In this document: positions 1 through 7,400 of the stretch, piece after piece | Numbering within the stretch: the stretch's first letter is position 1 | How the letters are laid out: each line of letters opens with the position of its first letter | Assembly: GCF_900215535.1 (NCBI RefSeq) | Contig: NZ_OCND01000009.1 | Location: 62,001-126,000, forward strand | DNA from: Pseudoxanthomonas wuyuanensis | GTDB lineage: Bacteria; Pseudomonadota; Gammaproteobacteria; Xanthomonadales; Xanthomonadaceae | DNA: 64,000 bases | Direction of reading: 5' to 3' | The notes under the pieces: generated by a model | Seen by the model: only the letters and a program-made list of their open reading frames with translations | Databases searched by the model: none | What the model was told of the DNA's origin: nothing | Program-made: the position numbers and the translations under genes

Positions 1-2
1 TG

Positions 3-50
3 CTGGGGCCGTTGTCGGTTGCCGTGATGGCCATCGAGCCGGCGCGCTGA
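3..50 (+). CDS. Possible C-terminal tail of a gene cut by the window edge
   Basis: A frame that enters from outside the window is open until a TGA at 48-50 and encodes about 15 residues ending MAIEPAR. It lies upstream of ribD on the same strand and could be the end of the preceding operon gene. Too little is present to name a family, and a second frame is also open here, so even the coding status is uncertain. Confidence 0.25.
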   Translation: MGPLSVAVMAIEPAR

Positions 51-185
51 CCGGATGGGACGCGGCGCGCCTCTGCCTTGCTCCGGTTCGGAACCGCGCC
101 AGCCGGTTCCGTTACCCTTGCGGACCCGGCGCTGTACGCAGATGGTGGCGGGCCGACGCATTCGGCGACAACAGGCTGCAAGAAC

Positions 186-1298
186 ATGACGACCGTGACT
201 GAAGCGACATTCACCGCCTTCGACCATCAGTGCATGGCGCGCGCGTTGCGCCTGGCCGAACGCGGCGCCTACACCACCCGGCCCAACCCGATGGTGGGCT
301 GCGTGATCGCCAGCGATGGCGAGGTGATTGGCGAGGGCTGGCACCAGAGGGCCGGCGAGGCGCATGCGGAAGTGCTGGCGTTGCAGGCCGCTGGCGATCG
401 CGCCCGCGGTGCCACCGCCTACGTGACCCTGGAGCCCTGCGCGCACACCGGCCGCACCGGGCCCTGTGCCGATGCGCTGGTCGCAGCCGGGGTGGCGCGG
501 GTGGTCGCCGCCATGCGCGATCCGTTCCCGCAGGTGGACGGCGCCGGCTTCGACCGGCTCCGCGCCGCCGGCATCGAAGCCTCGTCGGGGTTGATGGAAA
601 CGCAGGCGCGCCACCTCAATCGCGGCTACCTGTCGCGGCAGGAACGCGGCCGTCCCTGGTTGCGGGTCAAGCTGGCCACCAGCCTGGACGGCCGTACCGC
701 CATGGCCAATGGCGATTCCAAATGGATCAGCGGCGAGGCCTCGCGGCTGGATGTGCAGCACTGGCGCGCGCGCGCCGGCGCCATCCTGACCGGCGCCGGC
801 ACCGTGCTGGCCGACGACCCTTCGCTGACGGTGCGGTTGGGCGACGGCACGCCGTTCGAGCCGCCGCTGCGGGTGGTGCTGGACCCGGGCCTGGCCACGG
901 TGGCGCGGGGGCGGGTGCGCGAGGGGGACGCCCCAACGCTGTATGTGCACACCGCCGACGCCAAACCGCCGCGCCAGATCGACGCGCAACGGGTGGTGGC
1001 GCCGGCCCAGGGCAGCAACTTCGACCTGCTGGCGGTGTTGCAGCTGCTGGCCGCGCGCGGCATCAACGAAGTGCAGGTGGAAGCCGGCGCCACCCTGGCC
1101 GGGGCATTCATCGCCGCCGGGCTGGCCGACGAAATCCTGCTGTATGTGGCGCCGGTGCTGCTGGGCGACCGCGCCCGGCCGCTGTTCGGCGGGCTGGGCA
1201 TCGACACGATGGCCCAGCGCACGCAACTGGAGATTGTCGACGCGCGCACGATTGGCGAGGATCAGCGTCTTCTGCTGCGGCCGCTTGCCGGCCGCTGA
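186..1298 (+). CDS. ribD: Bifunctional diaminohydroxyphosphoribosylaminopyrimidine deaminase / 5-amino-6-(5-phosphoribosylamino)uracil reductase
   Basis: RibD carries out the second and third steps of the pyrimidine branch of riboflavin synthesis: zinc-dependent deamination, then NADPH-dependent reduction of the ribosyl side chain. The N-terminal deaminase domain shows HAE (residues 60-62) and the PC-x8-PC zinc signature with C85 and C94. The reductase domain starts near residue 150, with VKLATSLDGRTA and GAGTVLADDPSLTVR. The product is 370 aa, normal for the family. The ATG at 186 was chosen because an upstream in-frame start at 78 would add 36 residues unlike the family. It heads the riboflavin genes, followed at 18 nt by a methyltransferase gene. 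Confidence 0.95.
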   Translation: MTTVTEATFTAFDHQCMARALRLAERGAYTTRPNPMVGCVIASDGEVIGEGWHQRAGEAHAEVLALQAAGDRARGATAYVTLEPCAHTGRTGPCADALVAAGVARVVAAMRDPFPQVDGAGFDRLRAAGIEASSGLMETQARHLNRGYLSRQERGRPWLRVKLATSLDGRTAMANGDSKWISGEASRLDVQHWRARAGAILTGAGTVLADDPSLTVRLGDGTPFEPPLRVVLDPGLATVARGRVREGDAPTLYVHTADAKPPRQIDAQRVVAPAQGSNFDLLAVLQLLAARGINEVQVEAGATLAGAFIAAGLADEILLYVAPVLLGDRARPLFGGLGIDTMAQRTQLEIVDARTIGEDQRLLLRPLAGR

Positions 1299-1316
1299 AC
1301 CTCTGCGATAGCGACC

Positions 1317-2117
1317 ATGGCCACCTTCAAAGACCATTTTTCCGGCATCGCCAAGACCTACGCCGCATCGCGGCCGGGTTATCCGGCCGCGCTGTACGAC
1401 GCCATCTCCGCGGTCGTGCCCGCCAGCGCGCGGGTCTGGGAACCGGGCTGCGGCAGCGGCCAGGCCACGCGTGCGCTGAGCGAGCGTTTCGCGCATGTGT
1501 TCGCCACCGACCCCAGCGCCCAGCAGATCGAGCATCACTGGGCCAATCGCGAGCATCCGGCCAATGTGACGCTGGCGGTGGAAACCGCCGAAACCACCTC
1601 GCTGCCGGACAGCAGCGTCGGCCTGATCGTGGTCGCGCAGGCGCTGCACTGGTTCGACCGTACCCGCTTTTTCGCCAGCTGCGAACGGGTGATGCAGCCC
1701 GGCGGGGTGCTGGCGGCGTGGACCTACCAGGACATCGTGTTCACCGACGATCTGGCGCCGGCCGCCGAGGCCCTGCGCGACGATATCGACCGCTACTGGC
1801 CGCCGGAACGCGACGACGTCGATATCGGCTATACCGACTATGCCTGGCCGTTCGCCGCACTGCCGGCGCCGTCGATGTGGCTGACCGCCGAATGGAATCT
1901 GGCGCAGCTGCTGGGTTATTTCGGCAGCCTGTCGGCGACGGTGTGCTTTCGCGCCGATACCGGCCAGGACCCGGTCCAGCTCCATGCCCCGGCACTGGCC
2001 GAGGCCTGGGGCGATCCGGCACAGGTGCGCACGATGCGCTGGCCGCTGGTCCTGCATCTGCGCCGCAAACCGACCCTGGAAGAGCAGGCTGCGAAAGAGC
2101 AGGCAGCCGGGCCTTGA
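1317..2117 (+). CDS. Class I SAM-dependent methyltransferase
   Basis: A 266-aa soluble protein with the SAM-binding motif I WEPGCGSGQA at residues 41-50, an acidic motif-II region (ATDPSAQQIE) and the downstream PGGVLAAWTYQD strand seen in the Methyltransf_11 group. The substrate cannot be read from the sequence. It starts 18 nt after ribD on the same strand and ends about 130 nt before the FMN riboswitch, so it is probably co-transcribed with ribD rather than with ribE. No riboflavin-pathway methyltransferase is known, so the position does not establish a function in that pathway. Confidence 0.8.
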   Translation: MATFKDHFSGIAKTYAASRPGYPAALYDAISAVVPASARVWEPGCGSGQATRALSERFAHVFATDPSAQQIEHHWANREHPANVTLAVETAETTSLPDSSVGLIVVAQALHWFDRTRFFASCERVMQPGGVLAAWTYQDIVFTDDLAPAAEALRDDIDRYWPPERDDVDIGYTDYAWPFAALPAPSMWLTAEWNLAQLLGYFGSLSATVCFRADTGQDPVQLHAPALAEAWGDPAQVRTMRWPLVLHLRRKPTLEEQAAKEQAAGP

Positions 2118-2247
2118 CCGCTTTCGGTTTTCGGGCGCCGAATCCCGCCTCCGGTCGGAAACGGAACGGTTTGTTCAGCCTGCGCCGGCGGGCCGCTCTG
2201 GCGGGCAGTGCTAGAATGCCGGCGCCGGTTGTCCGGCATACCAGTAA

Positions 2248-2428
2248 CGTCTTCAGGGCGGGGTGAGATTCCCCACCGGCGGTAGGCAACGCATTCCCCG
2301 GAATGCCTGCAAGCCCGCGAGCGCCTTCCCTGCGGGAAGGGTCAGCAGATCCGGTCCGATGCCGGAGCCGACGGTTGCAAGCGGCGGTTCGCGCCAGTCG
2401 CTCGCTAGAGTCCGGATGAAAGAAGACG
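2248..2428 (+). promoter_or_regulatory. FMN riboswitch (RFN element) upstream of ribE
   Basis: The conserved RFN blocks are present: AGGGCGGGGTGAGATTCCCC from about 2255, the ACCGGCGGTA block, a variable arm, TCAGCAGATCCGGT, the GCCGGAGCCGACGGTT block, and the closing AGTCCGGATGAAAGAAGA. The P1 helix is perfect: CGTCTTC (2248-2254) pairs with GAAGACG (2422-2428). The RNA senses FMN and would control ribE and probably ribB. A hairpin with a U-run lies 47 nt downstream, which points to transcription control. Confidence 0.95.
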
Positions 2429-2474
2429 GCAACGCCGCAACTGCGCGCTGGCGCGGCTGCGCGCGCCTGCCTCG

Positions 2475-2493
2475 CGCCTGTGGAGGCGTTTTT
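2475..2493 (+). terminator. Intrinsic terminator in the FMN riboswitch leader
   Basis: CGCCT (2475-2479), loop GTGG, AGGCG (2484-2488), then TTTTT (2489-2493). The stem could be lengthened by flanking GC-rich sequence. Its position between the aptamer and ribE fits the expression platform of an OFF switch. The antiterminator pairing was not worked out. Confidence 0.6.
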
Positions 2494-2620
2494 CGCTTTC
2501 TTCTGCGGGAAACGTCGATATGCAGCTCCTTCTGCCAAAACCCGGACACTCATGTGCGGGGAATCGTGAAAGAACACCGCTTCGCACCGGCATTCGCCGT
2601 GCCATGACGGGGGTGCGCTG

Positions 2621-3223
2621 ATGTTCACTGGCATCATCGAAGGCGTCGGCGCGCTGGCCAAAGCCGAACCGCTGGGTGGCGACGTGCGGCTGACCGTGAC
2701 CACCGGCACCCTGCCGTTTACCGGCGTGCGGCTGGGCGAGAGCATCGCCGTCAACGGCGTCTGCCTGACCGTTGTCGCTTTCGGCGAAGACTGGTTCCAG
2801 GCCGATGCCTCCAACGAAACGCTGGCCCTGACCACGCTGGGCGCGTTGAAGTCCGATGCGCAGGTCAATCTGGAGCGCGCCATGCAACCGACCGACCGGC
2901 TGGGCGGCCATCTGGTCAGCGGCCACGTCGACGGCGTCGGCCATGTGCTGTCCATCCACGAGGATGCGCGCGCGCAACGCTGGCGTTTTGCCGCACCGGC
3001 GCCGCTGCTGCGCTACATCGCCAGGAAGGGCTCGATCTGCGTGGACGGCGTCAGCCTGACCGTCAACCAGGTCGATGCCGAAGGTTTCGAAGTGGCGCTG
3101 ATCCCGCACACCGTCGCGCATACCGCGTTTTCGCAAACCGGCGTTGGCGATGCGGTGAACCTGGAAATCGATCTGGTCGCCCGCTATGTCGAGCGATTGC
3201 TGCAGGGTTCCCCGGCGCCCTGA
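2621..3223 (+). CDS. ribE: Riboflavin synthase, alpha subunit
   Basis: RibE dismutates two molecules of 6,7-dimethyl-8-ribityllumazine to riboflavin and the pyrimidine substrate of RibH. The protein is 200 aa with the two homologous lumazine-binding barrels of the family. It begins with the invariant MFTGIIEGVG, and the second barrel opens near residue 97 with GGHLVSGHVDGVG. The ATG follows a GGGGGTG purine-rich site. It is the first gene after the FMN riboswitch and is followed at 65 nt by ribB, so both are likely FMN-repressed. Confidence 0.96.
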   Translation: MFTGIIEGVGALAKAEPLGGDVRLTVTTGTLPFTGVRLGESIAVNGVCLTVVAFGEDWFQADASNETLALTTLGALKSDAQVNLERAMQPTDRLGGHLVSGHVDGVGHVLSIHEDARAQRWRFAAPAPLLRYIARKGSICVDGVSLTVNQVDAEGFEVALIPHTVAHTAFSQTGVGDAVNLEIDLVARYVERLLQGSPAP

Positions 3224-3288
3224 CAGGACACGTACCGTCATCCCAGCGTGCCGGGATGATGGGCAGACAATCCCTTCCTGGAATTCCC

Positions 3289-4398
3289 ATGCCTTTCGCC
3301 CCGATTCCCGAACTGCTCGAAGAAATCCGCAACGGTCGCATGGTCGTCATCGTCGATGACGAAGATCGCGAGAACGAAGGCGATCTGATCATGGCCGCCG
3401 AGCTGGTAAAGCCGTCGGACATCAACTTCATGGTCACCCATGCGCGCGGCCTGGTCTGCCTGTCGCTGACCCGCGAGCGTTGCGCGCAACTCGGTCTGGC
3501 GCCGATGGTGCAGAACAACACCGCGCAGTTCCATACCAATTTCACCGTCAGCATCGAGGCCGCCGAAGGCGTCACCACCGGCATTTCCGCCTACGACCGC
3601 GCGCACACCGTGCGCACCGCCGTGCGCCCCGATGCCAAACCCAGCGACCTCAGCCAGCCGGGCCACATCTTCCCGCTGATCTCCCAGCCCGGCGGCGTGC
3701 TGACCCGCGCCGGCCATACCGAGGCCGCCAGCGATCTGCCGATGCTGGCGGGATTGGAACCGGCCGGCGTGCTGGTGGAGGTGCTGAACCCCGATGGCAG
3801 CATGGCGCGGCGCCCGCAGCTGGAAGCGTTCGCGCGCGAGCACGGCTTGAAGATGGGTTCCATCGCCGACCTGATCGCCTACCGCCTGGCGACCGAGCAC
3901 ACGGTGGAACGCCTGGATGAGCGCGACATCGAAACCGAGTTCGGTCCGTTCCGGCTGGTCACCTACCGTGACCGCATTGCCCATGATCTGCACTTTGCGC
4001 TGGTGCGCGGCGCACCCGACAGCGCCACGCCCACCCTGGTGCGCGTGCAGGTGGAGAACCCGCTGGCCGACCTGCTGCACTGGCAGCGGGAGGATTTCGG
4101 CGTGGCCGGCACCGACGCGCTGCGCGCGATCGCGGCCGAAGGGCAGGGCGTGATGGTGGTGTTGTCGGCGCCGCGCAACACCGAGGCACTGTTGGCGCGG
4201 CTGCGCGCCGAACCCTCCGCCAACCGGCCGGAAACCGGTGCGCATGCCAAGGACGTGGGCCACTGGCGGCGCAACGGCGCCGGTGCGCAGATCCTGGCCG
4301 ACCTGGGCCTGGGCAAGCTGCGCGTGCTGGGCACGCCGCGTCGGCAGGTCGGCCTGGCCGGGTTTGGCCTGGAAGTGGTGGAGTATGTGGTGGCTTGA
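3289..4398 (+). CDS. ribB: 3,4-dihydroxy-2-butanone-4-phosphate synthase fused to a degenerate GTP cyclohydrolase II-like domain (RibBX type)
   Basis: The N-terminal half (about residues 1-200) is a complete DHBP synthase. It makes the four-carbon precursor of riboflavin from ribulose 5-phosphate. It contains DDEDRENEGDLIMAAE (residues 23-38), TGISAYDRAHT and the catalytic-histidine segment TRAGHTEAASDL. The C-terminal half aligns in position with GTP cyclohydrolase II, but it has no cysteine at all and lacks the three zinc-binding cysteines and surrounding motif. It therefore cannot be an active RibA of the usual kind. This matches the RibBX arrangement described in Proteobacteria, and a separate ribA is expected elsewhere. 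The ATG at 3289 matches family starts; an ATG at 3256 would add 11 residues. Confidence 0.92.
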   Translation: MPFAPIPELLEEIRNGRMVVIVDDEDRENEGDLIMAAELVKPSDINFMVTHARGLVCLSLTRERCAQLGLAPMVQNNTAQFHTNFTVSIEAAEGVTTGISAYDRAHTVRTAVRPDAKPSDLSQPGHIFPLISQPGGVLTRAGHTEAASDLPMLAGLEPAGVLVEVLNPDGSMARRPQLEAFAREHGLKMGSIADLIAYRLATEHTVERLDERDIETEFGPFRLVTYRDRIAHDLHFALVRGAPDSATPTLVRVQVENPLADLLHWQREDFGVAGTDALRAIAAEGQGVMVVLSAPRNTEALLARLRAEPSANRPETGAHAKDVGHWRRNGAGAQILADLGLGKLRVLGTPRRQVGLAGFGLEVVEYVVA

Positions 4399-4414
4399 GC
4401 GGGGCCAGGGACCA

Positions 4415-4705
4415 GAAGTGAGGAGCGAGAAACGAGGAACGAGAAACGAGAAACGAGAAACGAGAAGTGAGAAGTGAGAAGTGAGAAGTGAGGAACGAGA
4501 AACGCTCACGCCCTAGCCCTCCCTTGACCAGCCATTTGACTGTTGAAGTGCCTCGCAAGGAGGCTGTTTACCTGCTGGCTCAGCAAGGGGCCTGTTCCTA
4601 GGGCTGCCTCCCGCCTCCCGCCTCCCGCCTCCCGAGTCCCGAGTCCCGAGTCCCGAGTCCTGTTCCTCGTTTCTCACTCCTCGCCCCTCACTCCTCAATC
4701 CTCAC
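4415..4705. repeat. Heptamer-repeat island between ribB and ribH
   Basis: Thirteen consecutive purine-rich heptamers (GAAGTGA, GGAGCGA, GAAACGA and variants) fill 4415-4505. After about 100 nt of ordinary sequence, pyrimidine-rich heptamers follow from about 4607: CCTCCCG about four times, AGTCCCG about four times, then TCGTTTC, TCACTCC and TCGCCCC. The segment 4419-4441 is nearly the reverse complement of 4662-4683, so the ends can pair. This covers most of the 370-nt gap between ribB and ribH. No gene is supported here. Confidence 0.85.
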
Positions 4706-4768
4706 CCGTCCCCCGGCTCCCCTTCCCCCGCCTGCTAAACTGCACAACCCCAAGGAACCCCAAGCCCC

Positions 4769-5236
4769 ATGTCCCACTACGAAGGCGATCTGCGCGCCCC
4801 TGAAGGCGCCCGCTTCGCGATCATCGCCAGCCGCTGGAATCCGCGCATCGCCGATGTGCTGGTGGCCGGCGCGCGGCAGAGCCTGGCCGGCAACGGCGTG
4901 GGCGAGGACGCCATCGATGTGATCCGCGTGCCCGGCGCCTGGGAGATTCCGGCCGCCGCCGCGCGCATCGGCGCCGCTGGCGGCCATGCGGCGATCATCG
5001 CGCTGGGCTGCGTGATCCGCGGCGACACCCGCCATTACGAGCATGTCGCCGACGGTTGCGCCGAAGGACTGATGCGGGTACAGCTGGATTACGGGATTCC
5101 CGTACTCAACGGTGTGCTGGCGGTCGAACGCATCGAGGATGCCGAAGCGCGGGCCGGCGGCAGCCACGGCAACAAGGGCGAGGAAGCCGCATTGGCGGCC
5201 ATCGAAATGGCGCAACTGCTCGAGCAGTTGTCTTGA
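4769..5236 (+). CDS. ribH: 6,7-dimethyl-8-ribityllumazine synthase
   Basis: RibH condenses the RibB and RibD-pathway products into the lumazine that RibE uses. The product is 155 aa, the usual length for one subunit of the capsid-like complex. The substrate-binding segment [14 protein letters not shown] lies at residues 80-93, with the catalytic His at 89, and FAIIASRWN sits near the N-terminus as in the family. It is separated from ribB by the heptamer island and followed at 22 nt by nusB, the widespread ribH-nusB arrangement. Confidence 0.96.
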   Translation: MSHYEGDLRAPEGARFAIIASRWNPRIADVLVAGARQSLAGNGVGEDAIDVIRVPGAWEIPAAAARIGAAGGHAAIIALGCVIRGDTRHYEHVADGCAEGLMRVQLDYGIPVLNGVLAVERIEDAEARAGGSHGNKGEEAALAAIEMAQLLEQLS

Positions 5237-5258
5237 ACCGCGCTGCACAGGAGCGACC

Positions 5259-5729
5259 GTGAGCCGACATCATCATTCCCACCGCAAGGACGGCGTCGAC
5301 CCGGTCACCCGCGCGCGTGCGCGCCGCCGTGCGCTGCAGGCGCTGTACGCCTGGCAGGTGTCCGGCGGCGAAATCGGGCAGGTGATCGCCCAGTTCGCCC
5401 ATGAACAGGCGCACGAAATCGCCGACCTGGAGTACTTCGAGGACCTGGTGCGCGGGGTGGTCAGGCACCGGGCCGAACTGGATGAGGCCCTGCTGCCGCA
5501 CCTGGACCGCGGCGTCGAGGAAGTGGACCCGATCGAACGTGCGGTGCTGCGCATCGCCGCCTACGAACTGCGCCACCGTATCGATGTGCCGTACCGGGTG
5601 GTGCTGAACGAGGCCATCGAGACCTCCAAGCGCTTCGGCGCCGAGCACGGCCATACCTACGTCAACGGCGTGCTGGATCGCGCCGCGCTGGAGTGGCGGC
5701 CGGTCGAGGCCGGCAACAAAGGCCGCTGA
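5259..5729 (+). CDS. nusB: Transcription antitermination factor NusB
   Basis: NusB binds boxA RNA together with NusE and promotes antitermination on rRNA operons. The 156-aa product has the basic N-terminus RARARRRALQALYAW and the conserved C-terminal motifs VDPIERAVLRIAAYEL and VVLNEAIETSKRFGAEHGHTYVNGVLD (read in two parts). The start is the GTG at 5259, which gives the family-typical length and has CAGGAGCGA just upstream. It sits between ribH (22 nt) and thiL (72 nt), a common gene order in Proteobacteria. Confidence 0.95.
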   Translation: MSRHHHSHRKDGVDPVTRARARRRALQALYAWQVSGGEIGQVIAQFAHEQAHEIADLEYFEDLVRGVVRHRAELDEALLPHLDRGVEEVDPIERAVLRIAAYELRHRIDVPYRVVLNEAIETSKRFGAEHGHTYVNGVLDRAALEWRPVEAGNKGR

Positions 5730-5801
5730 ACCCTCAATGGGTGCGGTGCGAGCGCTGTCCCTGGCGCTCCTACCAACAGGCGGCTCCGTTATTCTCTGGC
5801 G

Positions 5802-6752
5802 ATGAATCCTGGCGAGTTCGACCTGATAGCCCGCATCCGTTCGCGTATCGCTGCGCGCGCGGACGTGGTGCTGGGTATCGGCGACGACGCGGCGCTGCTG
5901 CAGCCGCCGGCGGGCATGCAACTGGCGGTTACCGCCGATACGCTCAATGCAGGCGTGCACTTCCCCGAATCGGCCGCGGCGGCCGATATCGGCTGGAAGG
6001 CGCTGGCGGTCAACCTGTCGGATCTGGCGGCGATGGGCGCGCGCCCGGCCTGGTGCACGCTGTCATTGTCGTTGCCAGTTTCCGATCCGGCCTGGGTCGA
6101 TGCCTTCCTGGACGGGTTTCTGCCGCTGGCGCAGGCGCACGGTATCGGCCTGGTCGGCGGCGATACCACCCGCGGCCCGTTGTCGATTTCGGTGACCGCC
6201 ATCGGCCTGGTCGAAAGCGGCTGCGCGCTGCGCCGCGACGCAGCGCAAGTCGGCGATGATGTCTGGGTCACCGGCACGCTGGGCGACGCCGGTGCCGCGC
6301 TGGCGCAACTGGATGCGTCCGAACCCGAGCCGTTCCTGCGTTCGCGGCTGGATCGCCCGACGCCGCGGCTGGCGGCCGGGCAGGCGTTGATCGGCCTCGC
6401 CCATGCCTGCGTCGATGTCTCCGACGGCCTGCTGGCCGACCTGGGCCATATCTGCGCGCGCAGCGGTGTCGCGGCGCAGGTGCAAGTGGCGGCGCTGCCG
6501 GCCTCCGCGGCACTGTTGCAAACCTTCGCCGTCGCACAACGCGCCGAATTCCAGGCCGGCGGTGGCGACGATTACGAACTGTGTTTCACCGCGCCCGCCG
6601 ATGCGCGCGAACGCATCGAAGCGCTGGCGCAGATCCTTGACCTTCGCTTCACCCGCATCGGCATCATCCGGACAGGACAGGGTGTCCTGGCTGTCGATGC
6701 GCAAGGCAACCGCTGGCAGCCGTCGCGGCAAGGCTACGATCACTTCGCCTGA
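5802..6752 (+). CDS. thiL: Thiamine-monophosphate kinase
   Basis: ThiL phosphorylates thiamine monophosphate to the coenzyme thiamine diphosphate with ATP. The product is 316 aa, usual for the AIR synthase-related kinase fold. Motifs seen are GIGDDAALL near residue 26, the metal-binding AVTADTL segment, LVGGDTTRGP near the middle, CVDVSDGLLADLGH, and GGGDDYELCFT toward the end. It follows nusB on the same strand. The pgpA gene that often follows thiL in other Proteobacteria is not present. Confidence 0.95.
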   Translation: MNPGEFDLIARIRSRIAARADVVLGIGDDAALLQPPAGMQLAVTADTLNAGVHFPESAAAADIGWKALAVNLSDLAAMGARPAWCTLSLSLPVSDPAWVDAFLDGFLPLAQAHGIGLVGGDTTRGPLSISVTAIGLVESGCALRRDAAQVGDDVWVTGTLGDAGAALAQLDASEPEPFLRSRLDRPTPRLAAGQALIGLAHACVDVSDGLLADLGHICARSGVAAQVQVAALPASAALLQTFAVAQRAEFQAGGGDDYELCFTAPADARERIEALAQILDLRFTRIGIIRTGQGVLAVDAQGNRWQPSRQGYDHFA

Positions 6753-7133
6753 CGGGGCCGTGATACCTGGAGCAAATGCAGCTAGGTGTTTCCCGCGCCC
6801 TTGATGGTTTACTCCCGCACAGGCGCCAGCCCAGCGCCGTCAGAATTCCTGCAAAAGTCGCCCGGCACCTGATGCGGAGACGCGCCTGCAAATGCGCGGA
6901 TGTGGTGCTCGACCGCATGGTCGACGCCAGCGGAGCTAGCTTTGCCCATGTCGATGCCCGCGTCACGGTTCGATGCATTGATATTACGTTGTGGGAGCGA
7001 CGCGAGTCGCGACGTTGATGCATCCGTCGCGACTCGCGTCGCTCCCACAAGCTTCCCATCGCCTCGGGTTCCCAACGGATGTGAACAAGCTGGGTTCGAC
7101 GTGTGGGGACGGTCGTCGGCTTGCGAATACCCT
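6753..7133. other. Intergenic stretch after thiL, with a REP-type palindrome and a possible decayed coding fragment
   Basis: No intact gene is supported in these 381 bases. On the minus strand, around 6809-6965, a short frame reads AGIDMGKAS followed by VEHHIRAFA. This faintly recalls the N-terminus of IS110-family transposases (GIDVxK), but the frame is lost at once, so at most it is a decayed fragment. The perfect palindrome at 6989-7050 is listed separately. Confidence 0.4.
6989..7050. repeat. REP-type inverted pair (GTGGGAGCGACG family)
   Basis: A perfect 26-bp inverted repeat: TTGTGGGAGCGACGCGAGTC... at 6989-7014 mirrors 7025-7050 around a 10-nt loop. Single related copies occur at about 17946 and 37054. 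It lies between convergent genes (thiL and the minus-strand cluster), where it could end transcription from both sides, although it has no U-run. Confidence 0.8.
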
Positions 7134-7400
7134 CTACTGATTCGCCACCGGCGACCGTGCGGCCAACGCCGATCTGCCTCGCTCGGTCAGTCGCGCGGTG
7201 GTGCGGGCGCCATCGGTTTCCAGTTGCACCCAGCCGGGCCCGGGCGTGCCGCCGATGGCGTCTTCGCCCAGCCATGCCAGCGCGCGCAGCAGCGCGCTCA
7301 TGCGCACATCCAGGCGCTTGCACAGCCGCGACAGCGAAACGCCTTCGGCATGCCGCGCAAGTTCGGCCAGCACGGCCTGCGCCAGCGGATCAGCGGACAA
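7134..7400 (-). CDS. Small winged-helix-like protein downstream of the FdhF-type gene
   Basis: An 88-aa protein whose N-terminal 50 residues (EGVSLSRLCKRLDVRMSALLRAL) read as a winged helix-turn-helix, followed by a short beta-wing region (PGWVQLETDGARTTARLTERG). It starts with TTG and overlaps the 3' end of the molybdoenzyme gene by 11 nt, so it is translationally linked to that enzyme and probably serves the same system. Whether it binds DNA or acts as a protein partner cannot be told. No named family was recognised beyond the fold. Confidence 0.65.
   Translation of the reverse strand: MSADPLAQAVLAELARHAEGVSLSRLCKRLDVRMSALLRALAWLGEDAIGGTPGPGWVQLETDGARTTARLTERGRSALAARSPVANQ

Noticed and set aside
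6809-6965. Minus-strand AGIDMGKAS...VEHHIRAFA as an IS110 transposase
   Set aside because: Only a few residues resemble the family and the frame is lost at once, so it is noted as a possible remnant only.
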